Source: Pseudorhodoferax sp. Leaf265
Lineage (GTDB): Bacteria > Pseudomonadota > Gammaproteobacteria > Burkholderiales > Burkholderiaceae_C
NCBI RefSeq assembly: GCF_001422365.1
Contig: NZ_LMMT01000004.1
Coordinates: 70,001-134,000 of the forward strand
Reading direction: 5' to 3'
DNA length: 64,000 bases
The notes under the pieces are model-generated. The model made no database searches and was not told where the DNA came from. It saw only the letters and a list, made by a program, of their open reading frames with translations. Every line of letters starts with the position of its first letter. Position 1 is the first letter of the stretch. The translations under genes and the position numbers were made by a program. Below, piece by piece: positions 36,696-45,296 of this stretch.

Positions 36696-37931
36696 ATGCA
36701 TGTCGTCGTCATCGGGACCGGCATCGTCGGCACCTGCACCGCCGCCTGGCTGCAGCGCGACGGTCACCAGGTCACCTTCTTCGATCCGCTGGAGCCTGGC
36801 GAAGCCTGCTCCTTCGGCAACGCGGGCTCGCTCTCGCCCAGCGCCTGCCTGCCCGTGGGCATGCCGGGCATGTGGAAGCGCGTGCCCAATTGGCTGCTCG
36901 ACCCGCTGGGCCCGCTCACCGTGCGCTGGCGCCATGCGCCGCTGGTCCTGCCCTGGCTGGTGCGCATGCTGCGGCATTCCTCGCGCGAGGAGGTCACGCG
37001 CATCGCCACCGCACTGCGCAGCCTGCTGGTGCCCATCTTCGACTGCTACGGCCCGCTGCTCCAGGACGCCCAGGCGACGGACCTGGTGCGCCGCAGCGGC
37101 TGCCTCTACGTCTACTCCTCGCGCGAGAAGGCCGCGCAATGGGCCTGGGGCATGCAGCTGCGCCGCTCGCTGGGGGTGCAGATGCGCGAAGTAGAGCAGG
37201 ACGAGCTGGAGCAGCTGGAGCCCGACCTCAAGGGCCGGTTTCGCTTCGGCATCCTGGCGCCCGAGAACGGCTCCACCACCGATCCCTCGGCCCTGGTCAA
37301 GGCCCTGTACGCGCACTGCATGGAGCAGGGCGCCGTGCACCTGCGCAAGCGCGTGGCCGGCTTCGAGCGCCAAGGGCGCCGCATCACGGGCGTGCGCACC
37401 GACGAAGGTGCCAGCCTGCCCGTGGACGGCGTGGTGGTGGCGGCCGGTGCCTGGTCGGGCCCGCTCGCGGCACAGCTGGGTTCGCGCGTGCCGCTGGAGA
37501 CGCAGCGCGGCTACCACGTCACGGTGCGCAGCTCCAACCTGCAGCTGCGCCACACCGTGATGGCCGTGGAGAACAACCTCATGGTCAACCCCATGGCCAT
37601 GGGCCTGCGCCTGGCCGGCACCGTCGAGTTCGCAGGCCTGAAGGCCGCGCCGCGCTACGAGCGCGCCCAGGCCCTGCTGCGCCTGGGCCAGCAGCTGTTC
37701 CCGCACCTGGACACCAGCGAAACCACGCAGTGGATGGGCCACCGGCCCTGCCTGCCCGACAGCCTGCCCGTGGTCGGCCGCGCGCGCCACGCCGACAACG
37801 CCTGGCTGGCCTTCGGCCACGGGCACATGGGCATGTGCATGGGCGCGAGCACGGGGCGCGAGGTCGCGCACCTCGTGGCGGGCCGGCCCACGCAGGTCGA
37901 TCTCACGCCGTTCCGGCCGGACAGGTTCTGA
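36696..37931 (+). CDS. FAD-dependent D-amino acid oxidase/dehydrogenase (DadA-like)
   Basis: 411 residues. FAD Rossmann motif HVVVIGTGIVGTCTAAWLQ at the start, then the DadA-type block EACSFGNAGSLSPSACLPVG. The DAO-fold C-terminus has GTVEFAG and WMGHRPCLPDSLPVVGRA. These enzymes oxidise D-amino acids or related secondary amines to imines, passing electrons to the quinone pool. It lies 1 bp before the hydantoinase fusion and in one run with a RidA gene, which would hydrolyse the imine. Confidence 0.92.
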   Translation: MHVVVIGTGIVGTCTAAWLQRDGHQVTFFDPLEPGEACSFGNAGSLSPSACLPVGMPGMWKRVPNWLLDPLGPLTVRWRHAPLVLPWLVRMLRHSSREEVTRIATALRSLLVPIFDCYGPLLQDAQATDLVRRSGCLYVYSSREKAAQWAWGMQLRRSLGVQMREVEQDELEQLEPDLKGRFRFGILAPENGSTTDPSALVKALYAHCMEQGAVHLRKRVAGFERQGRRITGVRTDEGASLPVDGVVVAAGAWSGPLAAQLGSRVPLETQRGYHVTVRSSNLQLRHTVMAVENNLMVNPMAMGLRLAGTVEFAGLKAAPRYERAQALLRLGQQLFPHLDTSETTQWMGHRPCLPDSLPVVGRARHADNAWLAFGHGHMGMCMGASTGREVAHLVAGRPTQVDLTPFRPDRF

Positions 37932-37932
37932 G

Positions 37933-39933
37933 ATGCCGGACATCGCGCTGATCTGCACCGCAGGCTTCGCCGACGTGTTGACCCTGGCACGGCAGAACCG
38001 CGCCGACCCTTACGCGCTGCACGTGCCGGCCTCGCCCTGGCCGCAGCTGCTGCCGGCCGCCTGGCGCATCGAGGCGCGCGGCCGCATCGACGCCGCCGGT
38101 GCCGAGGTCGAGGCGCTGGACCTGGCCGGCGTGCTCAACGCGCTGGCCGCGCTCCCGCGGCCGCCTGCCGGCATCGCGGTCTGCCTGCTGTTCGCGCAGC
38201 GCAACCCCGCGCACGAACTGGCGCTGGCGCAACGCATCGCGCAGCTGTGGCCCGATCTGCCCGTGGTCTGCTCGCATGCGGTGCTGGCGCAGGATGGCGA
38301 GTACGAGCGCACGCTGGCGACCGTGCAGGCGCTGGGCCTGCACGCGCCAGCGTCGGCCGCAGAGTCTGCGCGCGACGACGGCCTGCCGCAGCAGCTGGAG
38401 GCTCTTGCCGACCGCATGCAGCAGCGCCTCGTGCAGGACGCCGTCTCCAGTGTGGTGCGCGAGGCCATGGACTGCGCGGCCGCGGTGTTCCTGCCCGACG
38501 GCCGGCTCGTCGCCCAGGCGCGCACGCTGCCGCTGCTGTTGGGCAGCCTGTCGCCGGCCGTGGCCGGGCTGCTCGCGCTGTACCCGGCCGCCAGCATGGC
38601 CGAGGGCGACGGCTACCTGCTCAACGACCCCTGGCATGGCGGCACGCACCTGCCCGACCTCACGCTCGTGCGGCCGGTCTGCGTGGCCGGCCGCACGGTG
38701 GCGCTGCTGGCCTGCGTGCTGCACCACCAGGACGTGGGCGGCATCGCGCCGGGCTCGGTGCCGACCCACGCCAGCAGCATCCAGCAGGAGGGCCTGCGCA
38801 TCCCGCCCACGCCGCTCTACCGCGCAGGGGCGGTCGACGCCGCGCTGCTGCGCCTGCTGCGCGCCAACAGCCGCATGCCCGACAACCTCGCGGGCGACCT
38901 GGCCGCGCAGTGGACCTGCCTCGCACAGGGCGCGCAGGAACTCTCGGACCTGTGGCAGCGCACACCCGATGCGGCCGCGGGTTGCGGGGCGGCACTGGCA
39001 GCATCGGAAGCCGCGGCTCGCGCCGCGCTAGCGGCCGCACCCGATGGCGACTACGCCTTCGAGGACGCGCTGGACGGCGACGGCATCACCAACGCGCCCG
39101 TGCGCGTGGCGGTCTGCATCCGCAAGCGCGGCGACCGCGCCGAGCTGGACCTGACCGGCTGCGCCGACCAGACCCAGGGCCCCGTGAACGCCGCGCGCGG
39201 TGCCGTGCAGGCCGCAGTGGCCTACTTCGCGCGCATGCTCGCGCCGCAGGCCGCCCCGAACGACGGCAGCCTTGCAGCGCTCACGCTGCGCACGCGCCCT
39301 GGCAGCATCGTCGACCCGGCCTTCCCGGCCGCCGTCAATGCGCGCACCAACCTCGTCAAGCTGCTGGCCAATGCGCTGCTGGGCGCCTGGGCCCAGGCCC
39401 TGCCGGCGCGCATGCCGGCCCCCAATGCGGGCGAGGCCGTGGTGCTCTCGCTGGGCGGCTCGCGGCCCGATGGCACGCCCTGGCTGCTGACCGAGATCAT
39501 CGCTTCGGCCGCGGGTGGCGCGCCCACGGGCCCGGGTGGGTCGGGCGTCTCCACCGATGTGGGCAACGCGCGCAGCACGCCGGCCGAGGCCATCGAGGCC
39601 CAGGCGCCGCTGCGCGTGGAACGCGTGGCGCTGCGCGCGGGCTCGGGCGGCGCGGGCCGCCACCGCGGCGGCGATGGCGTGGTCCGCGTCTACCGCCTGC
39701 TGCATGGCAGCGGCAGCATCTCCTACCGTGGCGAGCGCCACGGCATCGCGCCCCAGGGCGCGGCCGGTGGGCTGCCCGGTGCCTGCGCCGCGGCGCGCAT
39801 CGAGCGTGCCGACGGCCGCGTCGACCTCCTGCCCGCCAAGGCGCGCGCGCAGTGGCAGGCCGGCGACCGGCTCGTCGTCGAGACCGCGGGCGGCGGCGGC
39901 TGGGGGCCGCCAGCGCCCGAGCACACCGCATGA
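37933..39933 (+). CDS. Hydantoinase B/oxoprolinase fused to a HyuA fragment
   Basis: 666 residues. Residues about 1-140 (ALICTAGFADVLTLARQNR, GIAVCLLFAQRNPAHE, DGEYERTLATVQALG) match the second half of the HyuA N-terminal domain, without its nucleotide-binding DxGGTFTD start and without the HyuA ATPase domain. Residues about 150-660 are a complete HyuB domain (SSVVREAMDCAAAVFLPDGRL, YLLNDPWHGGTHLPDLTLV, GGSGVSTDVGN, GGGGWGPP end). HyuA and HyuB together open hydantoin or 5-oxoproline rings with ATP. Here HyuA is only a remnant and no full copy is nearby, so the activity may be altered or a partner may be encoded elsewhere. Confidence 0.88.
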   Translation: MPDIALICTAGFADVLTLARQNRADPYALHVPASPWPQLLPAAWRIEARGRIDAAGAEVEALDLAGVLNALAALPRPPAGIAVCLLFAQRNPAHELALAQRIAQLWPDLPVVCSHAVLAQDGEYERTLATVQALGLHAPASAAESARDDGLPQQLEALADRMQQRLVQDAVSSVVREAMDCAAAVFLPDGRLVAQARTLPLLLGSLSPAVAGLLALYPAASMAEGDGYLLNDPWHGGTHLPDLTLVRPVCVAGRTVALLACVLHHQDVGGIAPGSVPTHASSIQQEGLRIPPTPLYRAGAVDAALLRLLRANSRMPDNLAGDLAAQWTCLAQGAQELSDLWQRTPDAAAGCGAALAASEAAARAALAAAPDGDYAFEDALDGDGITNAPVRVAVCIRKRGDRAELDLTGCADQTQGPVNAARGAVQAAVAYFARMLAPQAAPNDGSLAALTLRTRPGSIVDPAFPAAVNARTNLVKLLANALLGAWAQALPARMPAPNAGEAVVLSLGGSRPDGTPWLLTEIIASAAGGAPTGPGGSGVSTDVGNARSTPAEAIEAQAPLRVERVALRAGSGGAGRHRGGDGVVRVYRLLHGSGSISYRGERHGIAPQGAAGGLPGACAAARIERADGRVDLLPAKARAQWQAGDRLVVETAGGGGWGPPAPEHTA

Positions 39934-39994
39934 CACCCGCCCTGCACGTTTCCTGCATGGCCGCCCTGGTTTCCTTCCATCTCCGAAAGTGCCC

Positions 39995-40978
39995 ATGACC
40001 CAGCCCCTCTCCCGCCGCCAGTCCCTGCGCCGCCTGGCCGCTGGCACCGCCCTGGCCGCCGCGCCGCTGCTGTCCCGCGCCCAGGCCGGCAAGACCTTGC
40101 GCATCGTCGTGCCCTTCCCGCCTGGTGGCAGTACCGACCTGCTGGCGCGCCGCATCGGCGAGAAGCTGTCGGTGGCGCTGGGGCAGACCGTGATCGTGGA
40201 GAACCGCGCGGGCGCGGGCGGCACGGTGGGCGCCGACTACGTGGCCAAGTCCGCGCCCGACGGCATGACGCTGCTGATGGGCGTGACCGGCAGCAATGCG
40301 ATCGCGCAGGCGCTGTACCCCAAGCTGCCCTACGACGTGGTGAAGGACTTCGCGCCCGTCTCCATGGTCGTGAGCTCGCCGCTGGTGGTCACCGTGAACC
40401 CGACGGTCAAGGCCGAGACCCTGGCCGAGTTCATCGCGCTGGCCAAGGCCAGGCCCGGATCGATCAGCTACGGCTCGGCCGGCAACGGCACCTCCATGCA
40501 TCTGACGGGCGAGATGTTCAAGCAGGCCACCAGGACCTCGATGGTGCACATCCCCTACCGCGGCAGCGCCGGCATGCTGCAGGACCTCATGGGCGGGCAG
40601 ATCGAAGCCACTTTCGGCGACCTGTTGGTGGTGATGCCGCAACTCGAAGCCGGCAAGCTGCGTGCGCTGGCCGTGACCTCGAAACAGCGCCACCCCATGC
40701 TGCCCAAGGTGCCGACCGTGGCCGAGAGCGGCTACCCGGGCTTCGAGGCGCTGTCCTGGCAGGGTCTGTTCGCCCCGAGCGCCACGCCGGCCGAGCTGGT
40801 CGAGAAGATCAGCGTCGAGGTCAACAAGGCCATCAAGACGCCGGAGATCGCGGACTTCTTTGCCTCGCGCGGCTTCCTGATCGATGGCACCTCGCCGGCC
40901 GCCTTCAAGGGCCTGATCGAGGCCGAGGTGAAGAAGTGGGGCGCCATCGTCAAGACCTCGGGCGCCAAGGCGGACTGA
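39995..40978 (+). CDS. Bug/TctC-family periplasmic solute-binding protein
   Basis: 327 residues. Signal peptide MTQPLSRRQSLRRLAAGTAL with a twin-arginine-like pair, cut near SRAQA. The TctC/Bug motifs are clear: LRIVVPFPPGGSTDLLAR, VENRAGAGGTVGADYVAKS, VHIPYRGSAGMLQDLMGGQ, and VPTVAESGYPGFEALSWQGLFAP. Bug proteins bind small carboxylates or similar compounds; many lack dedicated permeases. It likely captures the substrate of the adjacent hydantoinase/oxidase. Its stop overlaps the ridA start (TGATG). Confidence 0.94.
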   Translation: MTQPLSRRQSLRRLAAGTALAAAPLLSRAQAGKTLRIVVPFPPGGSTDLLARRIGEKLSVALGQTVIVENRAGAGGTVGADYVAKSAPDGMTLLMGVTGSNAIAQALYPKLPYDVVKDFAPVSMVVSSPLVVTVNPTVKAETLAEFIALAKARPGSISYGSAGNGTSMHLTGEMFKQATRTSMVHIPYRGSAGMLQDLMGGQIEATFGDLLVVMPQLEAGKLRALAVTSKQRHPMLPKVPTVAESGYPGFEALSWQGLFAPSATPAELVEKISVEVNKAIKTPEIADFFASRGFLIDGTSPAAFKGLIEAEVKKWGAIVKTSGAKAD

Positions 40979-41367
40979 TGGACGCGCCCATCGAACGCAT
41001 CGGCGCCGTGGTGCGCGCCGGCCAGCGCCAGCCGATCTCGGCCGCCGTGGCCTGGGACCGGCTGGTGTTCGTCTCGGGCCAGGTGCCCATGACGCCGGCC
41101 GGCCCGGCCGCGCCCGACATCGCGGGCCAGACCCACGCCACACTGGACCACATCGAACGCATCCTGCGCGAAGCCGGCTGCACGCTGGAAGACGTGGTCA
41201 AGACCACCGTCTGGCTCACCGATGCGGTGGACTACCCGGCCTTCAACGCGGCTTACGCGGAACGCTTTCCGGCCGAACAGGCGCCCGCGCGCTCGACCGT
41301 GATCGCCGGCCTCATCGCGCCCGTGAAGGTGGAGATCGAGGCCGTGGCGGTGCGGCCCGCCACCTAG
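40978..41367 (+). CDS. RidA-family enamine/imine deaminase
   Basis: 129 residues, cytoplasmic, no signal. Family motifs: RLVFVSGQVPM, IAGQTHATLDHIERIL, VVKTTVWLTD and QAPARSTVI with the catalytic arginine R105. Hydrolyses reactive imines to ketones and ammonia. Translationally coupled to the Bug gene and in one operon with a D-amino acid oxidase-like gene, whose product is an imine. Its stop TAG shares the CTAG palindrome (41364-41367) with the stop of the convergent hydrolase. Confidence 0.94.
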   Translation: MDAPIERIGAVVRAGQRQPISAAVAWDRLVFVSGQVPMTPAGPAAPDIAGQTHATLDHIERILREAGCTLEDVVKTTVWLTDAVDYPAFNAAYAERFPAEQAPARSTVIAGLIAPVKVEIEAVAVRPAT

Positions 41368-42044
41368 GCCGGCAGACGCCAGGCCTGGGTCCAGGCCCAC
41401 AGCCCATCGAGCAACTCTTCCATCGCCTCGTCGTCGGTGCGCCCGCTGCGCCGCAGCACATGGAAGCCGTGGTCGGCCTCGGCGATGGCCAGGTGCGTGG
41501 CGATGCCACCCAGCTGCCCGACCAACTCCGCATAGGGGCCGGCCTCTGCCAGCGCGTCGCGCGTGCCGCGGACGAACAGCATGGGCAGGTCGATCTGCGC
41601 CAGGTGCGCGGCGCGCTCCGCCCCGGGCCGGCCGGCCGGGTGCAGCGGAAAGCCCAGGAAGACCAGGCCCTCAACGCCGGGCAGGGCTTCGGCGGCCTGG
41701 GCCTGCGAGCTCATGCGTCCGCCGAAGGACTTGCCGCCCGCCAGCAGCGTGGCCCCGGGCCAGCGGGCCTGCGCCCAGGCCACCGCGGCACGCACCGTGG
41801 CCTGCGCGACCGGCGCCGCGTCCACCCGGCGCGAACCCGCTTGCATGTAGGGGAACTGGTAGCGCAGGCAGGCGATGCGGCGCTCGGCCAGTCCCTGGGC
41901 GACGCTGGCCATGAAGGGATGTGCCATGCCGGCGCCAGCCCCGTGGGCGAACACGTAGGCGGCATCGACAGCGTCCGGCGTCGTGGCGATGGCATCGACG
42001 CGGTGGCCGAGCGCCGTGGTGAGGGTGAGGGACTCGGTCTGCAT
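41364..42044 (-). CDS. Alpha/beta hydrolase (KANL3/Tex30-like)
   Basis: 226 residues. Starts MQTESLTLTTALGHRVDAI. Motifs: YVFAHGAGAGMAHPFM (oxyanion loop), the nucleophile block LLAGGKSFGGRMSS with Ser in GKSFGG, MLFVRGTRDALAE and the histidine in ADHGFHVL. The KANL3/Tex30 family is widespread but of unknown substrate. It ends on the same CTAG as the convergent ridA and lies 28 bp downstream of a LysR gene on the same strand. Confidence 0.9.
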   Translation of the reverse strand: MQTESLTLTTALGHRVDAIATTPDAVDAAYVFAHGAGAGMAHPFMASVAQGLAERRIACLRYQFPYMQAGSRRVDAAPVAQATVRAAVAWAQARWPGATLLAGGKSFGGRMSSQAQAAEALPGVEGLVFLGFPLHPAGRPGAERAAHLAQIDLPMLFVRGTRDALAEAGPYAELVGQLGGIATHLAIAEADHGFHVLRRSGRTDDEAMEELLDGLWAWTQAWRLPA

Positions 42045-42072
42045 GCCCACCGCATTCTGCGCGTCCGCGTGC

Positions 42073-42993
42073 TCAACGTGGCCGGCGTGGTGTCTTTTCG
42101 GCACAGAGCGCGTGCAGCGTCTCGCGCAGCCAGCGCTGGCCGACATGGCCGTGGTTGCGCTCGTGCCAGACCATGCCGACCGCAAAGCCCGGCACGGCGA
42201 ACGGCGGTGCCACGGTGCGCAAGGGCTGCTCACTGCCCGCGGCCAGGCGGCGCGGCACGAGTGCCACGAGGTCCGATGCGGCGACCAGTTGCGGCACCAG
42301 CAGGAAGGAGGCCGCAGACACCGCCACACGGCGCTGCAGGCCCAGCGCCGCCAGCGCATCGTCCACCGGTGTGGCGAAGTCTCCACCGCGCAGCGCCACC
42401 ACCACATGTTCCAGCTGCGCATAGGCCTGCGCGTTCAGGCCCCTGCGCAGGCGCGGATGCCCCTGCCGGCCGATCAGCACGTAGTCCTCGTCGAACAGGT
42501 GGCGCGTGCGCAGGCTGGGCGGTGCCGCCGCGGGCGTCATGAGCGCGAGGTCCACGTCCCCGCGCGCCATCTGCGCGTCCAGGGTCTGCAGCTCCAGGTG
42601 GCACATGGCCACCCGCACGCCCGGCGCACGCTGGCGCAAGGCCAGGCACAGCGGTTGCACCGCCACCGCCTGCAGGTAGTCGGTGCAGGCGATCGTCAGC
42701 GTGAGTTCGGCGCGCGCCGGATCGAAGTTCGCCTTCTCGGCCACGGTGGCCCGCACCTGGTCGAGCGACTGGCGCAGCGGTGCCAGCAGTTCCAGCCCCT
42801 TCGCGGTCGGCGTCATGCCACGCTGCGCCGGCACCAGCAAGGGATCGTCGAACAGCACGCGCAGCCGCGCCAGCTGTGCGCTGACGGCCGGCTGGCTCAG
42901 GTGCAGGCGCGCGGCCGCACGGGTCACGTTCTGCTCGACCAGCAAAGCCTCCAGCGTCACCAGCAGGTTGAGATCCAGCCGCTTGCCATCCAT
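42073..42993 (-). CDS. LysR-family transcriptional regulator
   Basis: 306 residues from ATG 42993 (MDGKRLDLNLLVTLEALLVE). This start style and the helix-turn-helix NVTRAAARLHLSQPAVSAQLARLRVLF place it in the NodD/NahR-like branch of LysR proteins that respond to aromatic compounds. It is divergent from a flavodoxin-fold reductase with a 92-bp gap and likely regulates it. Confidence 0.93.
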   Translation of the reverse strand: MDGKRLDLNLLVTLEALLVEQNVTRAAARLHLSQPAVSAQLARLRVLFDDPLLVPAQRGMTPTAKGLELLAPLRQSLDQVRATVAEKANFDPARAELTLTIACTDYLQAVAVQPLCLALRQRAPGVRVAMCHLELQTLDAQMARGDVDLALMTPAAAPPSLRTRHLFDEDYVLIGRQGHPRLRRGLNAQAYAQLEHVVVALRGGDFATPVDDALAALGLQRRVAVSAASFLLVPQLVAASDLVALVPRRLAAGSEQPLRTVAPPFAVPGFAVGMVWHERNHGHVGQRWLRETLHALCAEKTPRRPR

Positions 42994-43085
42994 GGCGTCG
43001 ATGGTAGGGCAGAGATCACGCGATTTCACAGATGGCAGGCCAGCGGCCAGACTGGCGGCTTCTCCTTTCCACAGCGCCAATCGCC

Positions 43086-43907
43086 ATGTCCAAGAACATC
43101 CTCATCGTCCACGCCCATCCCGAGCCGACCTCCCTCACGCGGCAACTGGTCGAGGTGTCGCGCGACAGCCTGCGCGCCCAAGGCCACACCGTCGTGGAGT
43201 CCGACCTGTACGCGATGCGCTGGAAGGCCGTGTTCGACGCCGACGACTTCCCCGCGCGGTCGGATCCCAAGCGCCTGTCCTTCATCGGCGAATCAGGCCA
43301 CGCCTACCGCAGCGGCCGTCAGACGCCCGACGTCGCCGAAGAGCAGCGCAAGGTGCTGGCCGCCGACGCCGTGCTGTTCCAGTTCCCGCTGTGGTGGTTC
43401 GGCATGCCCGCCATCATGAAGGGCTGGATCGACCGGGTCTGGGCCCATGGCCTGGCCTACGGATACCGGGATGCGGGCAACCTGCACCGCTACGGCGATG
43501 GCGCCTTCCGTGGCAAGCGCGCGCTGCTGTGCGTCGCCGCGGGCGGACCGGCCGTGGACTATTCGCCGCGCGGCATCAACGGTCCGATGGAGCAGTTGCT
43601 CTTCCCCATCACCCATGGGTCCCTGTTCTTTCCCGGCTTCGACGTGCTGCCCACGCACGCTGTCTATGGCGCTGGCGGACTGGATGCGCAGGCGCTGGAC
43701 CGGGTGCGGCAGGACTGGCAGGGTCGTGTGCAGTGCCTCTTCGAGCAACCCCCCATCGCGTTCCGGCGCCAGAACGGCGGCGACTATCCCGATCGCCACG
43801 TGCTGGCGGCGCATGTCGCCGTGGGCCGGGCCGGGCTCGTGGCGCACATGGCCGGCGATCCGTGCGCCACGAGCCCGGCAACAGCCTGCGCCTACCAGCC
43901 GATCTGA
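43086..43907 (+). CDS. NAD(P)H dehydrogenase (quinone), flavodoxin-like fold
   Basis: 273 residues from ATG 43086 (MSKNILIVHAHPEPTSLTRQL). The flavodoxin_2 fold is shown by VHAHPEPTSL, the FQFPLWWFGMPAIMKGWIDR block and VAAGGPAVDYSPRG. Relatives include KefF/MdaB and DT-diaphorase: two-electron quinone or nitro-group reduction with FAD or FMN. Its 3' end overlaps the convergent M20 peptidase by 16 bp. It is probably controlled by the divergent LysR gene. Confidence 0.92.
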   Translation: MSKNILIVHAHPEPTSLTRQLVEVSRDSLRAQGHTVVESDLYAMRWKAVFDADDFPARSDPKRLSFIGESGHAYRSGRQTPDVAEEQRKVLAADAVLFQFPLWWFGMPAIMKGWIDRVWAHGLAYGYRDAGNLHRYGDGAFRGKRALLCVAAGGPAVDYSPRGINGPMEQLLFPITHGSLFFPGFDVLPTHAVYGAGGLDAQALDRVRQDWQGRVQCLFEQPPIAFRRQNGGDYPDRHVLAAHVAVGRAGLVAHMAGDPCATSPATACAYQPI

Positions 43908-45247
43908 CCGCGGCCCGTGTCCATGACCATGCGCGCGGCCAGGTAGAGCCGCGGCCCGACGTTGGACACCAGCACGTACTCGTCGTCGTTGGAATGTGCG
44001 CCGAAGCCGCGCAGGCCGAAACTTTCCAGCACGCCGCCGCGCGGGCGCAGGCCGGCGAAGGCGGCATCCGTGCCGCCGCCGGTGGCACGCTCGCGGATCT
44101 CCAGCGGCATGCCCAGCCCGCCGTACAGACCCGTGGCGTGCTGGGCCAGCGCGCGCGAGGCCGCGTTGGACACGAAGGCCGGGCGGCTGCGGTAGAAGCT
44201 CAGGTCGATCTTGGTGTCCGGAATCAGCTTGTCCTCGATGGACTTCTTCAGCGATGCTTCCATCAGGTCCAGGTCGGCGTTGGTCAGCGAGCGCACGTCG
44301 GCGATGGCCGTGGCCTCGGCCGGGATCACGTTGCGCGAGTTGCCGGCATTGGCCACGGTCCAGTTGATCTGCAGGCCCTTGGCCGGGTCGCCGAACTGCC
44401 GCGACTTGAGCATCTGGTGCGCGAGCTCGTACAGCGCGTTGCGGCCCTGCTCGGGCGCCGCGCCGGCATGGCTGGCCTTGCCGGTCACCTTCATCTCGAC
44501 GATGGCGATGCTGCTCGTGGCCAGGCGCACCATGTCGCCGCCCCGGGCCGTGGCACTGCCGCCGCCCTCGAACGAGAACACCGCGTCGTAGGCGCCGCCC
44601 AGCTCCGTGAGGAAGGGGCCGGAGCCCGGCGAGCCGACCTCCTCGTCGCCGTTGATCAGCACGCCGAGTTCGGCGTAGTCGTTGAAGCCATTGCGCGCCA
44701 ACAGTTCCACCACGTGAAGGATCAGCGCCACGCCCTGCTTGTCGTCGGCGATGCCGAGGCCATAGGCGCGGTCGCCGTCGATGCGGAAGGGCTGCTTGGC
44801 GCCCATGCCGCGCGGGTAGACCGTGTCCATGTGGGCGATCAGCAGCACCTTCTTGGCGCCTGTGCCCTTGCGCGTCGCATACACCATGCTGCCCAGCTCC
44901 GCGCCCTTGAGCTGCGGGTGGAAGCCCGGCGCGCGCGTGGGCCTGGTCTCCACCTGCATGCCGGCTTGGCGCAGCCGCTCGGCCACGGTGCCGGCGAGCT
45001 GGCGCAGGCCCTCCAGGTCGCGGCTGCCGGACTCGATGCCGACCAGCGTCTCCAGCGTCTTGAGGTAGGGGCCGACCTCGGCCTGCGTCTGCGCACGCAG
45101 CGCGGCGTCCACGGGCAGGGCTGCCTGTGGGGGCGGGCTGGCGGGGGCCGTCGCATTCGGCGCCATCGGCGCGCAGGCGCCGAGCAGCAGCGCCGAAGCC
45201 AGCGCGCCGGCCAGCAGGGAGGGGCGACGCAGAGAAACGAGAGACAT
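43892..45247 (-). CDS. M20-family metallopeptidase lipoprotein (glutamate carboxypeptidase-like)
   Basis: 451 residues. The N-terminal 25 residues end in LLLGAC, a good lipobox, so it is anchored in the periplasm. The M20 zinc core is complete: AHMDTVYPRG (His), GIADDKQG (bridging Asp), NGDEEVGSPGSG (catalytic Glu and zinc Glu), a dimerisation lid domain (KASHAGAAPEQGRNALYELA), and a final zinc histidine in FGAHSNDDEYV. It is closest in style to carboxypeptidase G2, which releases C-terminal glutamate from folates and N-acyl glutamates. The exact substrate is not proven. Confidence 0.93.
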   Translation of the reverse strand: MSLVSLRRPSLLAGALASALLLGACAPMAPNATAPASPPPQAALPVDAALRAQTQAEVGPYLKTLETLVGIESGSRDLEGLRQLAGTVAERLRQAGMQVETRPTRAPGFHPQLKGAELGSMVYATRKGTGAKKVLLIAHMDTVYPRGMGAKQPFRIDGDRAYGLGIADDKQGVALILHVVELLARNGFNDYAELGVLINGDEEVGSPGSGPFLTELGGAYDAVFSFEGGGSATARGGDMVRLATSSIAIVEMKVTGKASHAGAAPEQGRNALYELAHQMLKSRQFGDPAKGLQINWTVANAGNSRNVIPAEATAIADVRSLTNADLDLMEASLKKSIEDKLIPDTKIDLSFYRSRPAFVSNAASRALAQHATGLYGGLGMPLEIRERATGGGTDAAFAGLRPRGGVLESFGLRGFGAHSNDDEYVLVSNVGPRLYLAARMVMDTGRGQIGW

Positions 45248-45296
45248 CAGGAACTCCTGGAACCGTGAAAGGCGCGCAGTGTAGGACGCAAGGCGC

